A stretch of 64,000 bases of DNA from UBA1941 sp046329555 (lineage in GTDB: Bacteria > Bacteroidota > Bacteroidia > Chitinophagales > LD1). The notes beneath the pieces were generated by a model that saw nothing but the letters and a program-made list of their open reading frames with translations, was not told the DNA's origin and did no database searches. This document shows, piece by piece, positions 9,668 through 16,940 of the stretch (position 1 is the stretch's first letter; each line of letters opens with the position of its first letter). The stretch spans positions 62,001 to 126,000 of the forward strand of contig JAXLUK010000001.1 of the NCBI GenBank assembly GCA_046329555.1. The letters are read 5' to 3'. A program made the position numbers and the translations under genes.

Positions 9668-10636
9668 ATGATTCTGCTACGCTGCTACGCCCGCATCCCG
9701 GATGTGTTTTATCACTTTACCAATGGCGCTATCGATATTCGCTTTTTGCCCGTATTTAGTTATGGTTTTATGGTGGCCTGCGGCTTTTTGGCAGCCGCTA
9801 TTGTGGTAACTCGGGAACTCCGCCGGCGTGAAGCGCTGGGCGTAATGCCCTCGTTAGGCGAGCGCGATGGCCAGTTGCTTTGGGCCTCCGATTTAGTGGG
9901 CGATATGGTGATTATATGCGCCATCTTCGGTGTGCTGGGTTCTTGCTTATTCAACTATTTGGAAGCGCCGGATTCTTACAAAGATTTTTGGGATCACCCG
10001 GTGGAGTCGTTGTTCAGTGGCTTGTCGGTTTATGGTGGCATGATTTGCGCTGGTTTTGCCTTATTGGCATTTAGTTTTTGGAAGAAAATTAAAGTCCCGC
10101 ATCTTTTCGACGCCCTGGCGTATTGCTTTATTCTGGCTAATGGTATCGGTAGATTAGGGTGCCAACTCTCAGGTGATGGCGATTGGGGTATTGTAAATCT
10201 GGCGCCCAAACCCGCTTTCCTGCCGCAGTTTCTTTGGTCAACTCATTATGCGCACAACATCGTCAATGAAGGCGTATATATCGCCGGTTGTGTAGAAGAA
10301 CACTGCATGCAACTGGCCGATCCCGTTTATCCCACACCGATTTACGAGTTTCTGGAGTGTACCGCCCTGTTCCTGTTGTTACATGTACTGCGTAAATCGC
10401 TTACCAATAAGCCGGGGATGCTGTTTTTCATTTTCAGTATCGGCATCGGCATCCAGCGCTACAGCATTGAACAAATCAGAGCGGTGAGTGATCGCGATTT
10501 GTATCCTGTATTAGGCGGCCTGTTTAAGCAAGCTGAGTTGATTTCCATCGCCATGGTCATCATTGGCGTGGCCGGTGTAATAGGCCTTCAGTTCTATTAC
10601 CGCAATCAATTAAAAGTAGGCACTGAAAACGGCTAA
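9668..10636 (+). CDS. Lgt-like prolipoprotein diacylglyceryl transferase, divergent paralogue
   Basis: Multi-pass membrane protein of 322 residues resembling Lgt, which transfers diacylglycerol from phosphatidylglycerol to lipobox cysteines at the inner membrane. The Lgt signature region is altered: here it reads ANGIGRLGCQLSGDGDWGI, where the canonical form is RxGNxxNxExxG (seen intact in the second copy at 40795). The conserved downstream YPTPIYEFLE block (HP..LYEA-like) and the C-terminal helix with GIQRYSIEQIR are present. The protein carries extra loops (about 60 residues longer than the second copy). Either a second transferase of altered specificity or a related enzyme; the family call is secure, the reaction is not. 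Confidence 0.8.
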   Translation: MILLRCYARIPDVFYHFTNGAIDIRFLPVFSYGFMVACGFLAAAIVVTRELRRREALGVMPSLGERDGQLLWASDLVGDMVIICAIFGVLGSCLFNYLEAPDSYKDFWDHPVESLFSGLSVYGGMICAGFALLAFSFWKKIKVPHLFDALAYCFILANGIGRLGCQLSGDGDWGIVNLAPKPAFLPQFLWSTHYAHNIVNEGVYIAGCVEEHCMQLADPVYPTPIYEFLECTALFLLLHVLRKSLTNKPGMLFFIFSIGIGIQRYSIEQIRAVSDRDLYPVLGGLFKQAELISIAMVIIGVAGVIGLQFYYRNQLKVGTENG

Positions 10637-11027
10637 ATCAATTCGTACCTGCCAGCCATTCTTCTTCCAAAAATCATGCGCAGGTAGATTGGTTTATTTT
10701 ACGAAGAAGAGGCACCTCGCGATACCTCCGCTTTAAAGTTGTTGGGTAGCTCGTTTCAGCAGCTCTTGCACAATACCCGAATTTCTGCAATGACCTGCTT
10801 CGGCGAAATGATTAATACCCCACACTCCCCTCTGAACCACACAAAATAATACCACTCAGTTTTTTTTAATCGGCCAAGGCCACCCAGCTACAACCCGGGT
10901 TTCGGGCAAGAAAACGGGGCAGTGCGTCATCGGCATCGCGTATTGCCGATTCAATCTCCTTTATTGCTTCCCAAAGGCTTTGGGTAGCAGGAACATTTGC
11001 TGGAGTGAAAGGCTGAAATTCCGGCAG
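10637..11027. other. Gap between convergent genes with decayed coding fragments
   Basis: About 390 bases without an intact gene between lgt-like (rightward) and the alpha/beta hydrolase (leftward). On the minus strand it holds short coding-like stretches separated by stops: a 53-codon frame directly behind the hydrolase stop (11027-10866), a roughly 40-codon frame ending in ELLKRATQQL, and a piece reading LPAHDFWKKNGWQVRIDL near 10640-10700 that resembles an acetyltransferase C-terminus. They may be remnants of one or more lost genes. No terminator hairpin was seen. Confidence 0.45.
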
Positions 11028-11960
11028 CTACGGATAAATTTCCCTGAACCAGGCTAAAATTTCAGGCAGAATATCATCTACGTTATCGCTCATCAACGCA
11101 TGCCCCATGCCTTTGAAAAGAACAAACTCTTTTTCACAAGTGAGGCGCTCATATAGTTTCTTGGTATAAGCCACCGGGAAAATAGTATCCGCATCGCCCT
11201 GAAAAACGAACACGGGCACTTTAACTTCTTCCATCGGAACCGCCATGGGCGTGCTTCCAAGCGAATGCAGTGCGCGCAGCGAAATCGTTTTTACGGCCAA
11301 AGGGTCGGCATCAATAAACTGCCGTATAGAACCGAAATATTTGAGTTTAATGGAATCCAAATCGATGTAAGCCGACATAGGAATGGAGGCATTCGGCAAA
11401 CTATCGGCATTGCCAATGAGTTTACGCATATATTTAAACAAACGCGGATGGCGTGTTAGTTGCGTGGTGTCCTGACTGGTTAAATCAGCAAAATTCTGAC
11501 AAACCACCGTATTCAAACGGGTGTCTTTAGCTGCAGTATACAAGGCAACTATCCCCCCTTGTGAGCTTCCAACCAAAGAAACCTTTTTGCTAAAACGGCG
11601 CAACGCAAAATCAATGGCGTGCTTTACATCCCGCATCAATTCTTCCATCGTGTAATCGCCGCGAACACCTTCGCTTTGACCGTGGCCTCTTGGATCGAGC
11701 CCCACCACATTATAACCAGCCCGGCCCAGCTTGTACATAAACTCTGCATAGCACATGGCGTAAATCGCCGTACCCGGTATGAATACAATGGTAGGCGCCT
11801 GTTTCGAATGCTCGTACACATCCAAATGCAGTTTCAACCCATCGGAAGTAACTTTCTCGCTCTTAAAAAAATGGTGATATGGGGTCTGGCCCAGCGTTTC
11901 CGCCATATAATCGAAATAGTCGGAAACATTAAAAAACGTCTTATCCTTTACTGAAAACAT
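11028..11960 (-). CDS. Alpha/beta hydrolase (monoacylglycerol lipase-like)
   Basis: A 310-residue serine hydrolase. The nucleophile elbow is GSSQGG (SLVGSSQGGIVALY, near residue 150), the acid is probably the Asp of FQGDADTIFP, and the His lies in GMGHALMSDN near the C-terminus. The PRGHGQSEGVRGDYT segment after the first strands matches lysophospholipase/monoacylglycerol lipase relatives. No signal peptide, so a cytoplasmic esterase or lipase of unknown substrate. It lies 16 bases downstream of the YhhN gene and reads the same way, suggesting co-transcription. The same reading frame stays open for 53 codons past its TAG stop. Confidence 0.85.
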   Translation of the reverse strand: MFSVKDKTFFNVSDYFDYMAETLGQTPYHHFFKSEKVTSDGLKLHLDVYEHSKQAPTIVFIPGTAIYAMCYAEFMYKLGRAGYNVVGLDPRGHGQSEGVRGDYTMEELMRDVKHAIDFALRRFSKKVSLVGSSQGGIVALYTAAKDTRLNTVVCQNFADLTSQDTTQLTRHPRLFKYMRKLIGNADSLPNASIPMSAYIDLDSIKLKYFGSIRQFIDADPLAVKTISLRALHSLGSTPMAVPMEEVKVPVFVFQGDADTIFPVAYTKKLYERLTCEKEFVLFKGMGHALMSDNVDDILPEILAWFREIYP

Positions 11961-11976
11961 ACTGCTCCAAAAACAA

Positions 11977-12726
11977 TTAAGCTCCTTGTTGTTCTAACAT
12001 GCCCTTACCGATGAGATACTGTGCAGCACAATACAACACCATAATCCACACGCCCGACAAGAAAAGATGATCGTTATAAACAAATTTATTTAAAGCAATC
12101 AAGCTATCTGAAAACATAAACAGCAATCCGCCGCCGAAAACCAGGGCGAAACTTTTATCATTAACCCGCCCGTACCGATTCATAGCAAACACCACCATTA
12201 CAGCAATAACGGTAGCATACACCGCCACCGGAATTTTCATATCAGCCGGAACGGGAGGAAATATGACACTAATCAAACCCGCAAAATAGATCAGCAAGGG
12301 AATCAGCAACCACCATTTGGCAGGCAATAGGGCTTTCTTATCTGGCCATGCGACTCGCGAAAAAGCCACCGCATAGAGCAAATGGGTAATCAGAAAGCCC
12401 ACTAAACCCAACAGGAAAAAATTAGGATTGCGGTCAACAAACATCAGCGCCACATCGCCAACCCAGGAAAAGAAGAAGGCCGCAATCAGCAAACGGATGA
12501 TGGAAGACAGTGGTTTGGGAGCGGCCATCACCAGCCATACCACTAAAACGGGCATTAAAAGGGGTTTAACCAATAGCCGTAAGCTAGTATTCCCCGAAAA
12601 TTCAGCTACCACCTCAATTGCCGTCACCAAACCATATAACCACGCCAAATAAGCCACCATATTGAGTTGTTGTGTTGTAAAGCAAAACTTTTTTTTGAAT
12701 CCTTCCAAATATCTTTCACCATTCAC
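11977..12726 (-). CDS. YhhN family membrane protein (lysoplasmalogenase-like)
   Basis: Polytopic membrane protein with about eight hydrophobic segments. The YhhN/TMEM86 features are visible: FFFSWVGDVALMF in the middle, LLFMFSDSLIALNKF, and the C-terminal MVLYCAAQYLIGKG. Characterised relatives hydrolyse lysoplasmalogens, so a role in lipid turnover is possible, which would fit the adjacent hydrolase. The longest form starts at GTG 12726 (249 residues); the ATG at 12660 (MVAYLAWLYGL) would start directly at the first membrane helix and is a real alternative. Confidence 0.82.
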   Translation of the reverse strand: MNGERYLEGFKKKFCFTTQQLNMVAYLAWLYGLVTAIEVVAEFSGNTSLRLLVKPLLMPVLVVWLVMAAPKPLSSIIRLLIAAFFFSWVGDVALMFVDRNPNFFLLGLVGFLITHLLYAVAFSRVAWPDKKALLPAKWWLLIPLLIYFAGLISVIFPPVPADMKIPVAVYATVIAVMVVFAMNRYGRVNDKSFALVFGGGLLFMFSDSLIALNKFVYNDHLFLSGVWIMVLYCAAQYLIGKGMLEQQGA

Positions 12727-12745
12727 TACTTAACATGATTTCACT

Positions 12746-12766
12746 TTATTTTTTATTCATATTTGT
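12746..12766. repeat. 21-bp direct repeat, copy 1
   Basis: A perfect 21-base A+T-rich repeat beginning TTATTTTTTATTCATATTTG; the second copy is at 12918-12938, 172 bases away. This copy lies just upstream of yhhN. It ends in a segment close to the Bacteroidota -7 box (CATATTTG against TAnnTTTG) read rightward. Confidence 0.8.
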
Positions 12767-12917
12767 TATTTTTATTATTTATGACAAATGGGGTAATTTT
12801 AAACGCCATTATGACAATCGGAATTTTTGACTGATAATTAATCTTGTTTAGCTGAAAAGCGCTTGCCTAGCGGGATATTACCCCGTACTATTGCATCACA
12901 AAATCGAACTGTTTACA

Positions 12918-12938
12918 TTATTTTTTATTCATATTTGT
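12918..12938. repeat. 21-bp direct repeat, copy 2 (possible promoter of the phasin-like gene)
   Basis: Identical to 12746-12766. It lies about 50 bases upstream of the preferred start (12988) of the phasin-like gene and contains CATATTTG, one base from the TAnnTTTG -7 consensus, so it may be its promoter. Whether the duplicated copy is a second promoter or an operator is not known. Confidence 0.6.
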
Positions 12939-12987
12939 ATTTGGCACGATTTATGAAATGATTACTTCAAAACAAAAATTAAAAAAA

Positions 12988-13392
12988 ATGGCAGATCAAA
13001 ACAAATTCCAGGAGACCCTGAAAAGTCTTCTTTACGCCGGCGTAGGTTACGCGGCTACCACCACTGAGCGGGTACAAAAAAGTGTTGACGACCTGGTAAA
13101 AAAAGGTAAGATCAACGAACGCGAAGGCAAGAAAATTGTTGATCACGTAGTACACAATGCAGAAGAAAAACGCCAGGAACTGGAAACGCGTCTGAACAAG
13201 GCCGTTGAGAAGTATAGCAAGAATGGATTGAACCAAATCCAGACGCTGACTTCAAAAATCCAGAAACTGGAAGGTGAATTAGCCAAGCGCATTCAGCAAG
13301 GTACGGCGAAGCCAGCTGCGAAAGCTAGTGCTCCGGCTAAGAAAGCAGCTCGTAAGGCTCCAGCTAAAAAAGCAGCCCGCAAAGCAAAATAA
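12988..13392 (+). CDS. Phasin-like protein with histone H1-like lysine/alanine tail
   Basis: A 134-residue protein. The first 105 residues (MADQNKFQETLKSLLYAG, then TTERVQKSVDDLVKKGKINEREGKKIVDHVV) are helical and amphipathic, like phasin/PhaI-type or coiled-coil proteins. The tail consists of A-A-K-K/R-K-A-P repeats (APAKKAARK twice), as in H1-like or PhaF-type DNA-binding tails. The ATG at 12988 follows an A-rich leader and is preferred over 12958, which would leave almost no leader after the likely promoter. Function unproven: granule-associated or nucleoid-associated protein. Confidence 0.75.
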   Translation: MADQNKFQETLKSLLYAGVGYAATTTERVQKSVDDLVKKGKINEREGKKIVDHVVHNAEEKRQELETRLNKAVEKYSKNGLNQIQTLTSKIQKLEGELAKRIQQGTAKPAAKASAPAKKAARKAPAKKAARKAK

Positions 13393-13414
13393 TCTAAAAT
13401 CTCGTTTTGGTTTT

Positions 13415-13456
13415 GAGAGCCGTTCCGAAAGGGGCGGCTTTTTTTTATTTTTCCCT
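13415..13456 (+). terminator. Rho-independent terminator of the phasin-like gene
   Basis: Hairpin with stem GCCGTTCC (13419-13426) and GGGGCGGC (13431-13438) around a GAAA tetraloop, followed by a run of ten T in TTTTTTTTATTTTT. It sits between the phasin-like gene and ubiB, which therefore needs its own promoter or read-through. Confidence 0.88.
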
Positions 13457-13457
13457 C

Positions 13458-15146
13458 ATGATTCTGGATCAAACTTTTCGAAACCTGGGTCGCACCCGCG
13501 AAATTCTGGGTATTCTGATCAAATATGGATTTGAAGACCTCGTAATTAACAGTACGCTGCGCAACCTGGTACCCGAAAGTACCCGCCTGAAATGGGTACG
13601 CGAAGAAAAGCCGGTATCCGAATACACGCGCTATGAACGCATCAGAATGGCGGCCGCTGAGTTGGGCCCCACCTTCGTGAAACTGGCACAAATACTCAGT
13701 AACCGCCCGGATATTATTCCGGAGGGATTGGTTAAAGAATTTGAAAAACTACAAGATCGCGTTCCACCCTTCGCCTTCGAGCAGGTAAAACGCATCATTG
13801 AAAAAGAAACAGGTCAGCCACTCCAGGCTATTTTCGCCTCCTTCACTGAAACACCGCTGGCCTCGGCCTCAATAGGTCAGGTTCATCGCGCTCAATTGCT
13901 GACGGGCGAAGAAGTAGTAGTGAAAATTCAACGCCCGGAAGTGCCTGACCTCATCGAAAGAGATCTTCAAATTATTAAGGATGTAGTACAGCGCGCCGAC
14001 CGGTACCTGAAGAAACAAGGCGTGCTACAGGCTGATGAAGTGGTTCGTGCCTTCGAACGTTCCATGCAGAAGGAACTTGATTACCGCAACGAAGCGCGCA
14101 ATCTGGAACGCTTCCGGGCTACGTATCAGCACCGGCCCGACTTCTATATTCCCAAACCCTACCGTCAGTATTCTACCGATAAAGTGCTGATTATGGAATA
14201 TGTGGAAGGGTGTAAGATTACCGACGTTGATCAACTGCGCCAATGGGGAATTGATCCTAAAGTAATTGTGGAACAGGGGATGGATATCTATCTCACCCAA
14301 ATTTTTGAATATGGTTATTTCCATGGCGATCCGCACCCGGGCAACGTACTGGTGAACAAAGAAGGAAAAATCATCTTGCTTGATTTTGGTATGATTGGTC
14401 AGTTGATGAAAAAGGATAAGTATGCCTTTGCCGGAATTTTCATCAGCATGTCGCGAAATGATCCGAAAGAAATGGCTACTAATCTGATGAAGTTAGCGGT
14501 TGAACATAACATCACCGATTTACGGCAGTTTGAATACGACCTGAATGATTTGATTGAAGATTATGCGCATCTCGACGTTAGTGAGTCCAGCATACAGGAT
14601 GTTATTCAGCGGCTGCAGAAAATCATGTATGATTATCATATCACCGTGCCAAGTGGTATTTTCATCATCTTCCGCGCCTTCGCTATTCTGGAAGGCATCG
14701 GAAAGAAAATGTACCCGGAGTTCCGCACCTACGATTTCATTCGCCCTTATGGCCAGCGGCTGCTCACCGATCAGCTCAAACCGGAAAATCTTGCCGACGA
14801 AGCAGCCAATCGCTTTAGTACGCTTTACAACTTTTTAAATGCCGTTCCCAACGATCTGAAAAATATTATTCAGAAAACAAATAAGGGAAAACTGCATTTC
14901 GAAATCGAATTGCAAGGGTATGGATATGCGCTGAAAAAGTGGGATAGTGTAACTAATCGCATGGCCATCACCTATGTGATTTGCGCCCTGATTATCGGTT
15001 CCTCTATTGCCTTACTGGCCCCCTACCCTGAAGAAATGCAATTCTACTACGGCATTAATAAATGGAGCTTTTTTGGCTACCTGATTGCAGGCGCCATGTT
15101 TATGGTGTTGTCTTATACCATTATCAGAAGACGCGTGTATAAGTAA
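13458..15146 (+). CDS. ABC1/UbiB family atypical kinase
   Basis: AarF/UbiB protein kinase-like protein of 562 residues from ATG 13458 (MILDQTFRNLGRTREIL); a longer frame from 13407 would run through the terminator hairpin and is rejected. Motifs: the KxGQ-type element reads VKLAQILSNRPDI, the A-rich nucleotide loop is ASASIGQVHRA, then VVVKIQRP with the ATP-binding Lys, FHGDPHPGNVLV (catalytic loop), LLDFGMIG (metal-binding DFG), and two C-terminal membrane helices. Family members act in ubiquinone/menaquinone or lipid metabolism; the substrate here is unknown. Its stop overlaps the next ATG by one base. Confidence 0.88.
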   Translation: MILDQTFRNLGRTREILGILIKYGFEDLVINSTLRNLVPESTRLKWVREEKPVSEYTRYERIRMAAAELGPTFVKLAQILSNRPDIIPEGLVKEFEKLQDRVPPFAFEQVKRIIEKETGQPLQAIFASFTETPLASASIGQVHRAQLLTGEEVVVKIQRPEVPDLIERDLQIIKDVVQRADRYLKKQGVLQADEVVRAFERSMQKELDYRNEARNLERFRATYQHRPDFYIPKPYRQYSTDKVLIMEYVEGCKITDVDQLRQWGIDPKVIVEQGMDIYLTQIFEYGYFHGDPHPGNVLVNKEGKIILLDFGMIGQLMKKDKYAFAGIFISMSRNDPKEMATNLMKLAVEHNITDLRQFEYDLNDLIEDYAHLDVSESSIQDVIQRLQKIMYDYHITVPSGIFIIFRAFAILEGIGKKMYPEFRTYDFIRPYGQRLLTDQLKPENLADEAANRFSTLYNFLNAVPNDLKNIIQKTNKGKLHFEIELQGYGYALKKWDSVTNRMAITYVICALIIGSSIALLAPYPEEMQFYYGINKWSFFGYLIAGAMFMVLSYTIIRRRVYK

Positions 15147-15592
15147 TGAATCTCATTGTAAAACACTTCAGCGAGCTAACCTTGCTTGAATTGTACGCCG
15201 CAATGCGACTGCGTCAGGAAGTGTTTGCGGTAGAACAACAATGCGCCTACCTGGATGCCGATGGCAAAGACCTTCTGGCCTACCACGTTTTGTTGTACGA
15301 TCATCAACAGCATTTGGTAGCCTGCAGCCGCTTACTTCCTGAAAACGTATCCTATGATGGCTATGTATCAATTGGCCGTGTGATGAGCGCAGCCACGCAT
15401 CGTAGGTTAGGTTTGGGCAGAAAAATTATGGATATCTCTATCGCCAAGGTGCAGGAGTTGTGGCCCGGAAAGCCCATTAAGATCGGCGCACAGGAATACC
15501 TGGAAGCCTTTTATGGTAGCTATGGGTTTGTAAAAACCGGTGAGCCTTATCTGGAAGATGGCATACGGCATATTATCATGGTGCTTTCCTAA
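15146..15592 (+). CDS. GNAT family acetyltransferase, ElaA-type
   Basis: A 148-residue N-acetyltransferase. The N-terminal LRQEVFAVEQQCAYLDADGKD matches the ElaA branch, and the acetyl-CoA-binding segment is VSIGRVMSAATHRRLGLGRKI (R/Q-x-x-G-x-G/A-like loop HRRLGLGRK). The substrate is unknown. Translationally coupled to ubiB through a one-base TAATG overlap, and convergent with the glycosyltransferase, overlapping it by 17 bases. Confidence 0.87.
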   Translation: MNLIVKHFSELTLLELYAAMRLRQEVFAVEQQCAYLDADGKDLLAYHVLLYDHQQHLVACSRLLPENVSYDGYVSIGRVMSAATHRRLGLGRKIMDISIAKVQELWPGKPIKIGAQEYLEAFYGSYGFVKTGEPYLEDGIRHIIMVLS

Positions 15593-16940
15593 GCGCGTCC
15601 AATAATCCTGCCATTTTACCTGTCAAAGCCTCCCGCGTATACGCTGTGATATCGGCACGGGAATTACCCAAGGGCGAACCGGATTCAAATTGACGATAGG
15701 AATCAACCAAATATTGCTCGATTCCGGAATTATCATCAGTCTCCAAAAAAGCCCCGCACTGCGTTTCCTCTACAATGCCCTTTACTTCGAAATTGGATAC
15801 ACTGCTTCCTATTGCTAATACCGGGCGTCCCGACCCCAGATATTCAAAAAACTTGCCCGTAAGCACGGGCGTTTTTATTTCCAGCGCCAGTAACAATATA
15901 CCTGCGCGCTGCTGAATAGCCGTTACCTCTTGATGAGAAACATATCCATGTAACGTTACCTTATCGGCAAAATTATACCTGGCTATTTCCTCCATCACGC
16001 CCCCTTCTACCTTTCCATAAAAGTGAATTTCCAGGCGCTTCAACCCGCCCTTTTCCCGTTGTCTATGAATGGCCTGCCATAATCCTTGAAGCTGATAAAT
16101 GCTGAGCAATGAACCCGTGTGCACCAGCGTAAATGCATCGGTTCTTGATGCTGGTGCCATTTCTTTAAAGTCACTGCGATCGAAACCATTAGTCACCACA
16201 GCAGCCCTGATATCGTGATCGGCTTGAAAATCATGTTGCATGCCCCTACCTACCACCACTACCTGATCAGCCGCATGCAACACAGCCTTTTCCAAACGCT
16301 CATGTTGCTTTTTCGCCCACGCGGTGAGCGTCAAATCATCAAAATAGTAAATTTTCGTCCAGGGATCGCGGAAGTCGGCCAGCCAAGGCAGTCCCAATGC
16401 TTCCTTTAGCCTCAACCCAATCAGATGCGCGCTATGCGGCGGTCCGGTAGTTACCAGCGCATCTACGGGATGCTCAGCCAAATACTCTTTTAAAAACGTC
16501 GTGGCCGGCCTGATCCAAAACATCCGCGCATCAGGAATAAAAACATTGCTGCGAATCCATAAGGCCAAACGCTCTTTCCAATTGCCTTTCCGCGCTGCTG
16601 CCATCACCCCTAATTGCACGCGCTTGTCAGCATCTTTTCCGGTAAACCGTTTATACCAGGTGAACGGTTCGAAAATAGGCTGACGGATAACTTCAATATC
16701 TTCGGGAACCTCCTTTATCAATGAATCGTCAAGCACCGGATATTCTCCGTTTTCTACAGTGAAAATCACTGGTTCCCAACCGTACTGCCGCAGGTACTTG
16801 GCAAACTTCACCCAGCGCTGCACGCCGCTTCCGCCAGAAGGCGGCCAATAATAGGTTATGATTAGTACGCGCTTGATAGTTGTAGCTTTATTCCGTTGTT
16901 TTACGCTGCTGACGAACCATTGTAAACAACGCCAATCCAA
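15576..16940 (-). CDS. Glycosyltransferase, GT4-type
   Basis: GT-B fold glycosyltransferase. RVLIITYYWPPSGGSGVQRW forms the N-terminal Rossmann start, and the donor-binding side shows VLTGKFFEYLGSGRPVLAIG with the E-x7-E-like region. It probably builds a surface polysaccharide, and it follows yfhO, a membrane protein linked to glycosylation in other bacteria. The start is a problem: relatives begin M-K-R-V-L-I, but here the codon before AAG CGC GTA is ATC (16877-16875), and no ATG, GTG or TTG occurs nearby. The only accepted start is TTG at 16940, which lies 53 bases inside yfhO. The true N-terminus is uncertain. Confidence 0.82.
   Translation of the reverse strand: MDWRCLQWFVSSVKQRNKATTIKRVLIITYYWPPSGGSGVQRWVKFAKYLRQYGWEPVIFTVENGEYPVLDDSLIKEVPEDIEVIRQPIFEPFTWYKRFTGKDADKRVQLGVMAAARKGNWKERLALWIRSNVFIPDARMFWIRPATTFLKEYLAEHPVDALVTTGPPHSAHLIGLRLKEALGLPWLADFRDPWTKIYYFDDLTLTAWAKKQHERLEKAVLHAADQVVVVGRGMQHDFQADHDIRAAVVTNGFDRSDFKEMAPASRTDAFTLVHTGSLLSIYQLQGLWQAIHRQREKGGLKRLEIHFYGKVEGGVMEEIARYNFADKVTLHGYVSHQEVTAIQQRAGILLLALEIKTPVLTGKFFEYLGSGRPVLAIGSSVSNFEVKGIVEETQCGAFLETDDNSGIEQYLVDSYRQFESGSPLGNSRADITAYTREALTGKMAGLLDALRKAP

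Noticed and set aside
12746..12938. Attachment sites of a small mobile element
   Set aside because: No recombinase or foreign gene lies between the 21-base repeats; only 150 bases of non-coding DNA.
13293..13691. 132-codon minus-strand frame
   Set aside because: Antisense shadow of the Lys/Ala repeats, terminator and ubiB start.
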